The notes beneath the pieces are model-generated. The model saw only the letters and a list, made by a program, of their open reading frames with translations. It was not told where the DNA came from and ran no database searches. The position numbers were made by a program, and so were the translations under genes. Of a stretch of 64,000 bases of DNA, positions 38,720 through 52,637 are shown piece after piece; the stretch's first letter is position 1, and every line of letters starts with the position of its first letter. The stretch spans positions 186,001 to 250,000 of the forward strand of contig CAMPDV010000294.1 in NCBI GenBank assembly GCA_946699065.1, read 5' to 3'. The stretch comes from Loxodes magnus. Its lineage: Eukaryota; Ciliophora; Karyorelictea; Loxodida; Loxodidae.

Positions 38720-39683
38720 ATGGAGAAAAAAGAAACGGAGAAAAAAGAAAAGCAATTTATTAAAAGTATTTTTTTAAGAAAACTCTTAAGAGCGAGAAGC
38801 CATATTTTAGGGAAAATATCTCTACTTCATTTTAAATATGAAATTCTTCCCAATTTATGTTACTAAAAGTTAATAAATAAGATCAGTTATGACCAAAGTA
38901 AAGGTATTTCTTTAATATTTTATAGACTAAGTCCTTACTGGTCACACTTCAACTGTGTTATCGGTAGCCATATCAAGTGACCTGAATTGAATTGTATCAG
39001 GTTCAGGAATTCCTGAAAATTCGATAAAGATCTGGAATTTCCAGACTGGTGTTCTCATAAGAACTATAACAGGACATACTTCCTCAGTTTTCTCGGTAGT
39101 AATCTCCTATGACTCTAGATATATTATATCAGGATCTTATGACAAAACCATCAAGATCTGAAATTTCCACAATGGTACTCTTCAAAGAACTATAATGGGA
39201 CATACTTCTATAGTTTGATCGGTAGTAATCTCCTATGACTCTAGATATATTATATCGGGATCTGGTGATAACACTATAAAGATTTGGGATTTCTAGACAG
39301 GTCAGTTTGTGCGAACTCTTACTGGGCATTCAAGTTCTGTTTGATCGGTGATAGTGTCTAAGGATAGTAGGTATATAATATCTGGTTCTCGGGACAGTAC
39401 TATTAAGATATGGGACTTCTCTTCTAGTTATTGTATTCGTACTCTTTAAGGTCATTCAAGTGGTGTATGTAGTATTCAGTTAAGTGTTGATTCAAGTGTT
39501 ATATTTTCTGGATCTTACGATAAAACAATCAAGATATGGAATTTTGATAAGGGTGAGTGTATATAGACTTTATAAGGGCATACTTTTGATATACGTTCTA
39601 TAGCATTGAGTGTTGATAATAGATTTTTGGTATCGGGAGGAGGACTTGACAAGACGATAAGAAAGTGGAGGATTTCGAGTTGA
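38720..39683 (+). CDS. WD40 repeat protein, copy C (313 aa, six repeats)
   Basis: Exon 1 38720-38903, intron 38904-38925 (22 nt, GT..AG), exon 2 38926-39683, TGA stop at 39681. It keeps the N-terminal exon and the last two blades of the family but has exactly 41 codons fewer than copies B and D, the length of one WD40 repeat, so it has six blades. TGA codes Trp in repeat 2 (KIW), and in VWSV of repeats 3 and 4. A six-repeat propeller may be closed by the N-terminal strand or may be non-functional. The 3-prime flank joins directly to the 40286-44567 duplication at about 40280. Confidence 0.86.
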
Positions 39684-40582
39684 GTAACTTCCTATTTGAC
39701 TTAATTTAATTTTACGATTAAAGATATAAGATATTGGTAATGCATTTAAATGAATGTTTAATGATAACTATGTTTTTTGTTTTATGAAGTGTTTGCTTTA
39801 TATTTATTTAAAATTTGATATATTCTTAAATATTATTGGTTTAAAAAAAGGTTGAGTAATATAGGTTATAGAAATTAGTGAGGTATGTTGATTTAAACTG
39901 GGTAATATTTAAAAATATTTCAAATATATCTTTTGTTAAATGAAGACAAGAAATAAATTTAAGTTTATCTTTGTTCTATAAAATTTTATAGATTTATTTT
40001 TAGATTTTGTAAAAATTTCAAGTAGAGTATAAATTTTCATTTTTTTTGTGAAGTAGTTAAAATATTATTTATGCATGCAAAGTTAGTTTATAATCTTGAT
40101 TATTAATTAAATAATTTAATTAAGTATTTTATTTATTTTAAATTAAATTTAGTTTTTTATTATTTATTTTTTATTATTGATATTTTATATTGATTATTAA
40201 TAATTATTAATAATTATTATAATTAAATTTTAATTATTATGTTAAACATTTTTCGTTTCCGATTGGAAAATTAATTTTTCTAAAAAAGAATAATATGAAG
40301 TTGTTTATTTTCTTTTATGAAAAGCTTTAAAATAAATCTATCTAATGTTTTTTGTTTTAAGCTCCAGATTCTACTTATTAAGTAAGTAAATGATATACAT
40401 GTTCCTTAATCCTTAAATCTTATAGCTTAGGATTATTATTTTTTTGCTTTTTTCTTCCCTTTTAAAGAAAGTTGCTTAGTATTTTTTTACTGCTAGATTA
40501 AACTCCTCATTGTAGCGTAGCTCCGAGACTAAACTTGCAATTTAAAAAATTGAAAGCAGGCAGGTTAAACATTTTTTACTAG

Positions 40583-41667
40583 TCAGCTTTACTTGGCAGT
40601 TATATTCAGCATGTTAAAAACAATAGGAGACTCATTGAGATCTTTAATTTTAAAAATCTTGCGTTGATGGGATATTCCTATACTTTTTTCTTTTTTTAAT
40701 TCCTTTAGGTCAAACTATTCTTTCAAGAATAATAATTCTTCTAAACCTCTGATGGTTTTATCGGTTAATCTTTAAATTATATTTAGTTTCTTTTCAAATC
40801 TACCAGTTTATATCCAATGAGGTCTGTATTAAAAGCTAACCGTCTATTTCGTTTCTATCTTTGAAGATGTGACTTTATTTTAAAGATAAAGTTTCATACT
40901 GGGAATGCTTTATTTTTGGTATTTCATCTTTTTCTGTTTCTTTGGTTTTTATCTAGGTATCAGGCTTAATATTATATATATCAAAATATAGCGAAAAAAC
41001 TTCCAAAGCTTGATTGGTCCTCTATATTTTCTTTTTCTATTTATCAAGCGTTTCTAACTACAAACATATCGCAATTCTACCAATGAAGTTAAGTAGAAAT
41101 CATACAGCAATTTAATGTTCTCCGCAGCCTTTATCAAAGAGTTCAAAATTTTAGCAATCCTTAGAGAAATTAACATCACTAATAAGAATCTCTCTCGTTT
41201 GAAAGTATTTTAGGCTTTCAAATATTTCTTAGATGAATTCATAGACGCAACCAGTCAAACAACTAATAATAAATATGAGATTGTCCAAATACCTCGCTTT
41301 ATCTTAATTTTAAGCACATCCTTAGTGTCTATTATTTGCTTCATTCATCATTCTCTACTTTTTACTAAAATTTAGACTATAGAAATTGATATCTGACTCT
41401 GTCTTTTAGAGCACTGTTTCTTATTAAGATAGGATAACTTTTTATCTTACAGATTTTTCAATTACAATTCCTTTATCACCATACTAAGATCTGAGGAATT
41501 CCAATCAACGACTTCAAATAACTTTTTAAGCTTCCCATATTACTAATCTAGACGATGCTTTATATTAGATCTCACTATTTTGAGTCTACTCAACTGATTG
41601 CTATTCAAACGAAGTAACCTAATTACACCTCACTCCCTATAACTACAATTATGTTAAACCTTAACAT
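40583..41667 (-). pseudogene. Duplicate of the possible gene at 2334-3421, with frame-breaking deletions
   Basis: About 99% like 2334-3421 but 3 nt shorter in total, through a 2-nt deletion (CTCTATATTTTC versus CTCTATATATTTTC) and a 1-nt deletion (AGGATAACTT versus AGAATTAACTT) far apart. If the multi-exon reading of the first copy is correct, this one is broken; if this one is intact the other reading must be wrong. Confidence 0.35.
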
Positions 41668-42510
41668 ACTTAAAAGAATCAAAAGCTTCTTATTTTAATA
41701 GCAACTTATTTTAACCTAAATAGACTAATAATTAGATATTACAGTAGCAAGGATATAAGATTAACAATCTAGCTTTAATTAACTAATCACTTTATCCTAA
41801 TTTTAATAGTCTAGCATTAATATTACAGTTAATAAGACTATTAGCAATCCTTTATTTTAAGAAACCAAGTTATTATTATTATATATTTAGTAGCCTTAAT
41901 TTAAATATTATAAGAGATACAGTCTAGAATATAGATAAAAGTAATAGAAAGGCTATAATATATATAGAGTAAGGCTTTTATATCCCTATTTAGATACAAA
42001 TAATAGATTTATTGAAGACATTAAAGAGGTAGACTAGAATATTAATTTTTATATAGATTCATTTATAAGATTAAATATTTAAAAGTACAAGAAAGATATG
42101 AATGTCTAAAAGTACGCTATGCATAATCTACTGACTTTATGATTTTATTTATCTTATCTGATATATTGGAAGCATATACAATCATCTTTCTCATCAAAAG
42201 TTATTTAATCAAACTCCATTCAAATTTACTTTACTTAAAGTATTGCTGACAATAGATCTAAGATTTTCTATCAATGCGTTTATTAACGAATGAATCTCTG
42301 TTAATTTCTAGTTTTTCAGCAATCCTATGAACGAATAAAATTCTTAATTTATTACCTTATTTCTTATCGTAAGTAAATTATTATATTTATTCAATTAATG
42401 CATAACAATCCAACTATTAAATCTGAACAATCATTAACTGTTTTAAATCAATATAATTAAATTTCATTTATAGGTAGTATTCATCCTAAGACACCAACAT
42501 ATATTATATA

Positions 42511-42983
42511 TTATTTTTTAAAACGGCCATAGTTGTTCGAAGGTGAACAACAAGTCGTCTTCATCAGAGGTTGGGGAAGTTAAGCACCCATAATCGACTT
42601 TATGTCTTCCTCTGCTTTGGTTTGGCCTCGAGACATAAGATTCTAAGACCTTCGGCACTGGCTTAACTTGGATTTAATTTGGAACTAAAAAGAAATAATA
42701 TTGCGAGCTTCATCAGAGGTGGGGAATTTAAGTACCTATAATTGACACATGTCGTCCTCTGCTTTGGTGATGCAATGAGACACAATCCTGCCATGTTCTT
42801 GGACCTCCACCAAGTATTAAAGATTACGAGTATTCTAAAATTATATCAGTATTGAACATTTTTATCAGTATCTGATAATTTTATCAGTAAGAAACATTCT
42901 TGTCAGTATGAAACACTCCTTTTAAAGGCTGCGCACCAACGAGAGTGCTACGCGCTCTATAATCAAATTTATTTATTTATATT
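42511..42983 (+). mobile_element. 5S-rRNA-related SINE-like insertion
   Basis: This ~470-bp segment is absent from the paralogous site near 4255. Its 5-prime part has ACGGCCATAG at 42523 and GGGGAAGTTAAGCACCC at 42573, about 48 nt apart, the spacing and sequence of the GGCCAT and GGAAGTTAAGC (internal promoter) signals of eukaryotic 5S rRNA. A second degenerate unit follows (TTCATCAGAGG, GGGGAATTTAAG, GTCCTCTGCTTTGG at 42710-42766). The 3-prime end has GCGCACCAACGAGAGTGCTA and a TTTATTTATTTATAT tail shared with 30775-30826. A 5S-derived SINE (SINE3-like) with a LINE-type tail fits; a 5S pseudogene pair carried by another element is the alternative. Confidence 0.6.
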
Positions 42984-44569
42984 GTAGTTTCTGATTGGTA
43001 CCTATTTATTAGCAATTTCTTTTAATCTTATATCTATAAATTTTCAAATATATGATGCTAGCATATTTATTTAGTCTACTATTAATAATCTACCTCATTT
43101 TAATTATTTTCACTCTTTCTTTATTTTTATTTTGAAACAGTTAATCAATTACTAAAAGCTGTTAAATTATGTAATGAATAAGGTGTTAGTATGTTTAAAA
43201 ATTTAGCCAATTTCTTGTAATTTCCGGGACTTTACTTAATTAGTAGTATCATATTGTTAAATATTTTTAATAGTTTAAATTTTCCTATTCCAATTGATCC
43301 TAATGGAAGAAGTATGTATTAGATATTTTGCTTTGCAAAATTAAATAAATTAAATTGCTAACTTTTAATTTATTTATAGTTGAAAATCTATATTTTCTAA
43401 TATTTTAAGTTTAACTTTATTTTTTTATTTTTCATTTTCTAGTCTTTTTTCTGAATTTATAAGCTAATTTTGTTGGATAATGCTTATTGCTTATTAATTC
43501 TGTATCAAATATTTAAAATGCATATTCATTGTCACTTTCCGTAGAATTATTTCTTTTAAATATGCAGTCAGTATTTCTTAATGCCACAGTTTATATAAAA
43601 ATGAGTTAATTTTATCATTTTTAGGTAAAAGATTTTTGTTATACTTTTAGAATCTAAAAAAGTAACTTATTAGATTATTATTTTTTTAATTTTTGTTCTT
43701 ATAGTAATTACTTTTTTTCCTATACTAAATAATAGAATCAATTCATAACAAGTTATATTTTTTTAATTCTTTGCTACTACTCTCAAATAAACGATTCAGA
43801 GTAAAGTTTGCTTTGAGTTATATGCAATAAATCTTATAATTTGTCTTCAAAAAGTAATGCTTATTATTTATATCTTTCAAATTAATAATTATTATTAGGT
43901 ATTAGATTATATTAATTTTTATTAAATTTAGGTTTTCGTTATTTATCTCGACTTAGTCTTACATCTAATGAGAACATTTGCAAATTATTCTACTTTCCAA
44001 ACTTCTCAGTATTTCTATAATTTTATATTTCTCAAAAAGGATTAATTCAAATATATTTTAATTTACTATTCTACGTTATAAGAGTTTTAATAAATATCTA
44101 TTTCCAAAATCCCTTACAATCCATTATTTTTAGCTTTACTTTTGCTATGTTTTTGGTTTTATACTTTAGTACATTATTAATATCTAATACAAGCTAAGCA
44201 TCCTAATTGGTCATTCATAATTGAAGTTAAGGTTTCATGAATGGCAATATAAATTTATCATTCCACCAGGATTTTATAATTGCCTTTTAATAAAAAAGCC
44301 AATTTCTTATATCTTAACATATAATCTTAATTTGCGGTTAGGTTTTTTTGCTATTTTTATCGATTTTCCTTTTTAATTTGTTGGTTTATTTAGTTTTTAT
44401 TTAATGTTAGCTGTATTAATGTAAAATGATGTTAATTATAGTTCTAATTTGTTTGATTAATTTAATTTTTTAACACCAATAATGATGTTTTATTTTAGCT
44501 AAAATTAAAGTATTATTCTCTAATGTTGCTGTTTATACTTATATATAATTAATATGATTAATGATATAA

Positions 44570-47500
44570 AATGTATTATGTAATATATGCTTCTTACTTA
44601 TAATTCAAATCTAAATTAATCTTCATTATAGTTTAGTGAAGAGAAAGTTCCCTATAATTCTCTATTAAAGTAACTAGTTTTGCTATTTTACTAACTGCTA
44701 CTTAATTTATTAATTCCCTTTTTACATAATCTAGATATTTTCATCTATTTTTACTTATTTTTAAACTAAATTACTTAAATAAAATAAATCTCATTTACTA
44801 AAGCTAAAATTAATAGAATAGCTTCTATAATTTATTACTTTTAAACTATTTTTAAATTACAATATTTTAAAACCTTAAAGTTTGCTAGATAAGAAAGGAA
44901 AATAACCTATTAAGGATATAATAGATTAGATATAAGGATTAATTTTTAATTTATTGCTAAATAAATTTAATTCGAAAAGATAATTGCCAATCTCATTAGC
45001 ATCCACAGTACAAGAAATATTCCATTATAAGTCTTGCCTTACGTTACTATATTAACTTTGAGTAAGTTTCATTAAAGTATAAAGTAAACATAGCTACATA
45101 CATCAAGACAACCATATTAAGAATCTCTCTTAGAGCATAGATTTATTTCCTCCTAGGTATGGTTTAATCTTTTTAAGGATTTTATGAGATTATTTAGTAT
45201 ACTAAGATTGAGAGAAGGACATAATGATACTCCTTAAGACTTTTTATTTTATACTTAAGCACTTTTTAAATTTTCTTTGTAATTGAATATTCTTTTTAAT
45301 AATCTAAGTTATAATGAAACTTAGAGCTATTGAAATCCCTAATACTTTTAACTAAATAATTTTAGAATGCTATTACAAATGTTAAATTTTATAAAATGAA
45401 ATAGGAATTAAAAATATAAATAGTATCCAGTTTATAAAAGGATATAATAATTAAAATTAATGTTAAATAGATTATAATTATACTCAATCTATCATACTTT
45501 TCATTTATTTTCAATTGCCATTAATCTTACATAAGTTGAACCAATATAATAATAAGCCAGGCTTAAATTAAGGGATGAAGAATAACTTTTTTGGCCTATA
45601 TAATTAGTACTAAATAGAAAATTATCAAAACAATATATACTAAAGTCTATAAAATTAATTTAACACTTTATAAAGTAAGCTATTAACATTAGAGTTTAAT
45701 AAATCTTAGGTAAAATAATAATGACAAAGAGAAATAATAATATTCTCATATAATTATCCTAATAATAAACCATGTAATATAATATTTTACTTAAAGAGCA
45801 TATAGTTAAAATAGATACCTTAAGTGGATTAAGATTTATCAAATAATAAATAATTATAATTTAACTTTAAGATATTCAAGCATAGTTATATCAACAATCA
45901 GTCCTTTAATTAAAATAATTTATTCATTTGATAAATCTTTCAGCTACTTAGTGAATTATCTTAGTTATAATAAACCTTCTTAAATTTTTAAGGCTTTTTC
46001 ATCTTTATGATCTCTAAATAAGAAACTTCAGTGGTAATTCATTTTTCTCTTCATTTTTAAATTATAGAAACAATTTTTTCTTTCTTTAACTTGATATCAA
46101 GTTAAAACTTAATTATTACCTTTAATTTTCAATTTTTTTCCGGATATTTAAAAGATTTCAATTAAAACACTTAATTGGTTTAAGTTTTTAGTTTTTCAAT
46201 TATCTAGATAGCCCTTTCAAAGTATTCTAAATTTTACTTGTTTTTCAAATAATTTATAAGCAATCTCCTTCTTTATGAGTTTTTATATTCTTATTATTTT
46301 TTAAGTGAGAATCAATATATGATACTTTACTATGATAAAAGAATTATCTAAATGACATAAGATATTATTAATTTATGAGCATTAAAAACATTTTTCTAAT
46401 TTCGATACTATTATTAAGTTTTATATCTAAAACTTAGCAAGACTGTTTACTATGATTAATCAGTAATTGTTAATTTTTCAAATTAAGCGTTTATTTTGAT
46501 GTTAAAATATCTTTAATTTTGATTACTTTAATCTTAAATAAAAGAATGCTACCACTTTATTAATTTATTGATCATATTTAAGTTTACCAAATGTTTATTC
46601 TTATGCTCATAATACCTATTTTTCCTTTAGTAAATAATGATTTTATTAGTAAAAGTTTAATATATTATCTATTAATATTCTATTATCTAGAATATCTTTG
46701 CTATGTTTAAATTACTTACTCTAAATTTATAAGTTTTATACACTTTAATGTTTAAAATAGTATGTTTACTATAAATTATAATTATTTAAAGTTATTATTT
46801 AAACAGATACTTTACTAAATGGAGAGAATGTATAGTTTCATTAGTTAATTATTTATTAGTATAAATATAGATATTTTTGTTGCTTATAAGAATTAAATAA
46901 TAAAAGTTAATTTTTCATTAAGTTTATTCTGCACATTGTTAGAATTAAAAAATAGATCTTTTGAGGATTAAGATTTAAAACATATATCATAAGTAAAAAA
47001 TCTAACTAATAATTTTCATATATTTAGTGACATTATTTAAAATTAAACATTATACAGAAACTAAAACTTTTATGAATGAACAAGATTAATAAATAGATTA
47101 TAATCTTTATAAAAATGTCAAAATAATAATAAAGCAAATAACTTGTAAAATTAATTAACTATGATTAACAAATTGTACTATATAAAATCAAATAAAAAAT
47201 TGGAATTTAAATAATCTAAAAAACTAAATCAATTTTTAGAAGCAATAGAAAGAGATATAAGCACTCTTCAAAGAATATTAAAAAGAGAATTAATTTTAAT
47301 TTCTATTTAAATATAAATTTATTAAACTAATAAAAAGAACTACAAAAATAAAATAATTCAACCTTAATTGTAAAATGACAATTCCTGAGAGGATTAAGTT
47401 TTAATCTTAAAGAGAAAAATATTTTCTTTAAGGAAGTCTCTTTTGCGAATTTTTCTTTAGATAGTTTATTTCTCGATAATTTAGATTTGATCCTTCGCTT

Positions 47501-50500
47501 ATTTTACAATAAAATTTTTGTGCAAACAAAAGTTAAACTTATTGTGTTTAAAGCTTAAGTTTAGAAATCAATTTTCCTTAAGTCTCGAAATTATCTGCAA
47601 ATGATACAGATTCACTTCAAGGTTTTTGGGAAAAGTTTCACAAGTTTTCCATTAGTTTTTTTATCATATAAACAAAATCGTAATTAGCAAAAATATTAAG
47701 TATTTTCTTATTAATTCATAAAATTAAAGTGATTCCTATTTAGAATTAATATCTTGAAAAGAACGCATCCAAAAAAGTGCAAGTGGAATTTAAGTTTTAT
47801 AATATGAATTTTACATAGAAATTTGTATTTGCGTAATATGCCTTGTAATATATCCTTGTTAATTTATTAAGAGACACTTTAAAAATATAACGATTACTGG
47901 TTATGCTTTTCAAGTTTCCTAATCTAAAAATTATATCTTTTTTAATTATACATATTTATTTTTCCATCTAAATTAATTAAAAAAATTATTAATAAATTGA
48001 AGTTTCTTAAGAATTTTAAATGCTTAAATTTTATTTTTATTTTGAATAATTCTACTAGTTTTTTAGCTTTAATTATTTTTATTACTGTAAATTAGATAAA
48101 TTATTATCATTATTAAGTGAAGTTTTTTTGAAAATAATTCAGGTATTTAAGTAAAATCATTTTTATATAAATAAATGCTTACTTTTTTAACAAAGATATT
48201 AAGATTTTTGTCATTAAAAATATTATATTAAATGAAATTTTTTAATTTTAAAGATTTTTTTAGTCTATAAATTTTCAAAATTTTAAAGATTTTTTATCAA
48301 ATTTTTACCATTTTTCTCATTTATATACAACCTATTAAGAAATAATTAAACTTTTTAAAATTTTAGAAAATAACTTATTTTACTTTCTTTAACTATTATT
48401 ATGTATAGATATCCTAAATTTGCTTAAGTATTTTTATAATATAATGATAATAACTCGTATATCAAATCTTTAATCATAAAATGAAAAAATTAATTTAATA
48501 GTTTATTTTTTAATCACTTTTTACTTACTATCTTACTAAAATTGCAAATTATTTAATATATTAGGATTATAACTAAAGACTTAATTTGCATTTTTATAAC
48601 TAGATGTTGATAGTAATTCTTTTTTAGTAAACTACGGATAATAGGAAAAAATTTATCGAATGAATAAAAAAATATTTAGAAGTAATAGTGATTTAGAATT
48701 ATTAGGTTATTGATGCTTAAATTTTTAGATTTAATACAGATTTACTAATTATTTAAAAAAACTAAATACTAATTAAAAAAAATAATCAAAAAGTTTTTAA
48801 TTTAAATAGATGCTATAATTTAAAGAAATTGAGCAAAAACTTTGAAACTTACAGCAAATTAAATAAAATAATTTAATGACTTCATTATTTTAAAGTTCAA
48901 ATCTTAAAAACAACTTAAAATTCAAATTTTATATTATTCATATATAAAAATTAGTTTACAAAGGAAAATAAATTATTTTCTTTAGTTTAAACAATAAAAT
49001 TATTTATTTCCCAAATAAGAAAAAATTTTAAATTACGAAAATTATAAATTTAAAATATAATAATTTTTACTATTTTTCATCATAATTCTAATATTTAATG
49101 GAATTTAAAATGCTTTAAGTTTATTTAAAGAAATGTTGGTTACTGTAAGAAAGATACAAGAAAAGTAGCTTGTTTATGTTTTAATATGTTAATCTCTATA
49201 AAGGATAAGTTTTATTCAAAATAAAAATAGTATCCCAAAGAAATTAATATTTCTTTACATTTTATCACATATTATAAGAATTTAAATTTTTAATATCTAT
49301 ATTTTTCTTCGTTTATAACATATTAAAAAATAATATCAAGATAGTTTATTTTCATAAGTCTGAAAATTATAAATTAATTGTAAATTATTTTCAAATTAAT
49401 AATAATTAAAGTATAATGTAAAAATAAACTAAAAAAATCAAATTAATAATGTAAAATAAAATATTATTTTTATTATTAAATTAAAGATATATAATTAAAA
49501 ATTGTGTAATCAAAAAGAAAATCATTATATAAAAAAATATTTCATTAATTTTTCCTAAATATAGCATCTTAAAAATTTTTTTCATTTAAGGAAATAAAAT
49601 GAAAAAGATTGTACTTTTGTAATTTACGATTCAAAAAATAAAAAATATTTTTCTAATCAGAATTGGAAAATATAAAATTTCGAACAATTTTTAATTATAT
49701 ATGTCTAAGTGCAAAATTATTGTAAAGATAAAAATAAAATATTGTTCTTTTATAATTATTAAATATCTCTTACATTTTTTAAATTTATTAAAATAAAATC
49801 ATTTTAATATAAAGAATTACTTACTTTTTATCTAGATATTAAGATTTTTGGCAATAAAATTATTATATTTAATGAAATTCTGTAATTTTTCAGATGTTTT
49901 TTGTTTTTATTCAATGAATTTTTAAATCCTTAATTCTTTAGATATTTTCCCAAGCTTCTCGAATTTTCTATCATATATTGTTTTAACAAAAGAATTAATC
50001 TTTTAAAAATTTTCCAAATAATTTATTTTATTTCCTTTAATCTTTAATTGTAAAATAATCACAGATTTAATCAGGTTTTTTTTAATTTTAATAACTCTTT
50101 ATTCAAATTTTTAATAGTAAAATAACTTCTCTTGAGGATATTGTTGTTTGTACTAACTGGTCTCAGGAAGTCCAAAATTCAGAGCTTTTTAGCATATTAT
50201 ATTTTCATAAATTCAAAATTTTTTTAATTAAGCTTTATTTTTATTGTTTTATTATAAATTTACAAAAATTAAATCAGATTTATTTTTTTAATTTTTGAAA
50301 AGTAAAATTTATAATAAAAGTTAGTATATTATTTTTAATTTTTTAAATAATTTTATAGTACCAAAATTATATATCCATACTCAAATATTAATAGTTTAAA
50401 AATCAAAGTAAAAAGAATTTAAACTTTATATTTTTATTCATTGTGAAAACTTTGACTGTAGTTAAGCTAAAATTACTTTAGATTGCTTCATATCTTTTAA

Positions 50501-50650
50501 GGTATCAATTCAAATTTCAATGAATTTCTATTTTTTAATTCATATTCTAAAACTTACTTCATATTCGACATTTTCTTGATGCTTTCACTCGCCACTATTT
50601 TCTCAAAACTACAAATTACTATTTGAATAGAAGGTTTTTATTGTAATTCA
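44570..50650. other. 6-kb AT-rich region, no supported gene
   Basis: Not duplicated within the window. Composition is uniformly AT-rich without GC islands, domains, tRNA-like or rRNA-like strings that I could recognise. Confidence 0.45.
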
Positions 50651-50692
50651 CTCTAAATTCACTCCTATTTATATTTAAGATATATACTTACC

Positions 50693-52637
50693 TTCTTTTA
50701 TACTTAATCATCTTTAAGATCTTGCAATAATTTTGAATATTTCACTTCCTTATCTGATTCTCATATCCTCCTGATATTACTCCTTTTATATCTCCAGTCA
50801 GCATTAATTCGTAAATTTCTCCCTCATATCCTCGTAAAATTATTAACTTCTTATCTTTTTATAAATTTGATATTTTTATAGTGTTTTATATGATCCAGAT
50901 AAAATAAACTTATTGTTAGTTGTTATTAGTAATATTTTCACTAAATTTGTATGACCTTCTAAAGTTCATGTGCTTTTTTTTGTTGGAAAGTTTCATATTT
51001 TGATTTTTTTGTCATGACCTCCAGATATTATGAGTTTTTTCATGATTTAATTCTATTGTTCTTATCGAATCTTGATATCCTTAGAGAGTTCGAATCATTA
51101 ACCAGTTGAAAATTTTCATATTTTTAAAGTTTAATCAGAACTTTCCGAGACGATTCATTTCTGATAATTTTTTATCACTACCGATCTAACATAATTCATG
51201 TGTCCCATCAAAGTACTTTTTAAGATCACATTCAAAAATTCCCATACTTATATTGTATTAGCATGACTTCCCGAAACTATTTATTTCTAGTTCCTCTTTA
51301 CAACTTCCGACAAAACTTCATTTTGCTTGTTCGGTTAAAGTACTCTTATAAAACTCACTCAGAAAATCCCAAATCTTTATAGTCGAATCGTTACTTTCTG
51401 ATATGATTATTTCTAGTCACTCGTGACCGCTATCGAATAAATTCAATCCATATGTTTCAACAAAGTATCAAAAGATTAGGGTAATTCCAATTATATGTTA
51501 TTTAAATTTCCTCCATTTAAATTGCAGTTGGTTAGCTTCACATTCCTTAGATTGACCATTTACAAATTTGAGTTTCTTAGATTACAATCTTGAAAATTTA
51601 TTCACTCAAATTAGCACCTTAGATTCTTATTCCCTCAAAATTTTTTTGTATAAAGATATAGTTCAAGCATTTTAAGATTGCTATCGCATTTGGAGAAGTT
51701 TATTATACTTTGATATAAGCCTTAGATAATTCTATGATATCATTCAATTTTTTTATCAAACCTTAACTTGATAACTGTTTGAATTTAATCAAAATATCTT
51801 AATTATTACATATTTTAGAAAAATTTAAAGGTTTTTCTTGCAAATTAGTATTTTCTAAATCTTTATTTTAAAATTTCTCTAAGAACTTAGCAACATTCTC
51901 TACTGTTAATAGTGTAAAATCATATTTAATTTATTATTTAAAATATTTATTTAATATATCTGTAATATTATAATGTTATGGATTTTAAATCTGCACTTTT
52001 CCGCGATAAAATTCATAACGATAAAATAATTTTAATTAACTGATCTGAAATTTAATAAGTATTTACTTCTTCATTTTAACTTAGTTATATTTCTAAATCA
52101 TTATCTTTATTTGCTCATACTGCTGTTTATCTATATTTACTATCTATATATTTCTTCTTATTACTATCTAGTTTATGATGGTAAATGTAATGATTTTTCT
52201 AAATTTTAAATTATTTCTTCGATTTTTCTTATATTCTTTTATAATTGCCCTCTAATATTATTTGTGGTTTGAAGAACATACTTAATTGATGATATTAGAA
52301 AAGAGTTTTAAGATCATCACTAAACTTTAATGAACTTAATTTACTATATCTTTTATTATTTAAATATTTGCAAACAATTCTATAAATTTTCATTTAGTTT
52401 TGCTTTTTATTGAAGCTCATTATGCTCTTCTCAAATTTTCAGTTGAAATCTAGTCTTTTAACTCAGATATTTAGCCTTTAAATATTTACTAATGTGTTTT
52501 ACAAAATATTTATTGAGCGACATAAGGCCAACTTTAATACACTTTGAACACATTAAGCAATTACATTGAAGTATCTTAGGGATTTTTTTCTAAGAACCAA
52601 ATTATTTTTTAGGACTTTTATAATTTTACTAATCCAT
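50693..52637 (-). pseudogene. Cys-rich/coiled-coil - pentapeptide - WD40 gene, decayed
   Basis: From ATG 52637 the protein begins MDQQNYKSPKKQF and soon has a Cys cluster, PKILQCNCLMCSKCI, like the core of a RING finger, followed by coiled coil (RGQLQKNIRKIEEIIQNLE). Further on come VENVAKFLEKF, TSPNAIAILKC, and pentapeptide repeats (CNLRN SNLQM VNLRN), then WD40 blades (IVSGSHANTIQVWEF, GHMNYVRSVVI, LIISGGHDKKIKIWNF) and a last RKWNI. The linker NAIAIL-to-pentapeptide order is that of ciliate NACHT/pentapeptide/WD40 proteins, but no NTPase motif was seen. The parts lie in different phases; at least three shifts occur within the pentapeptide-WD40 part, so I call it a pseudogene, although small introns could explain some shifts in the N-terminal half. 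It is much more diverged than copies A-E. Confidence 0.55.

Larger units (their letters stand above)
32383..40270. repeat. Large inverted repeat, left arm
   Basis: The arm is the reverse complement of 56110-64000, interrupted by small indels, and holds in order the 3-prime part of the coiled-coil gene, a 222-codon hypothetical frame, the desaturase-like gene, AT-rich spacer and WD40 gene C. The two arms are separated by about 15.8 kb, and the right arm runs off the window, so the true repeat is longer. Identity varies along the arm, from perfect over ~540 bp inside the desaturase-like gene to clearly diverged elsewhere. Confidence 0.85.
40286..44567. repeat. Segmental duplication, direct copy of 2031-5832
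   Basis: Same orientation as 2031-5832. The left junction abuts the 3-prime flank of WD40 gene C, the right end stops at GATTAATGAT (44565). It differs from its partner by the 42511-42983 insertion, by several 1-5 nt indels and by substitutions that become denser to the right. Confidence 0.85.

Noticed and set aside
42521-42660. Functional 5S rRNA gene
   Set aside because: Front half resembles 5S, but the 3-prime half does not align and the block is duplicated and embedded in a mobile insertion.
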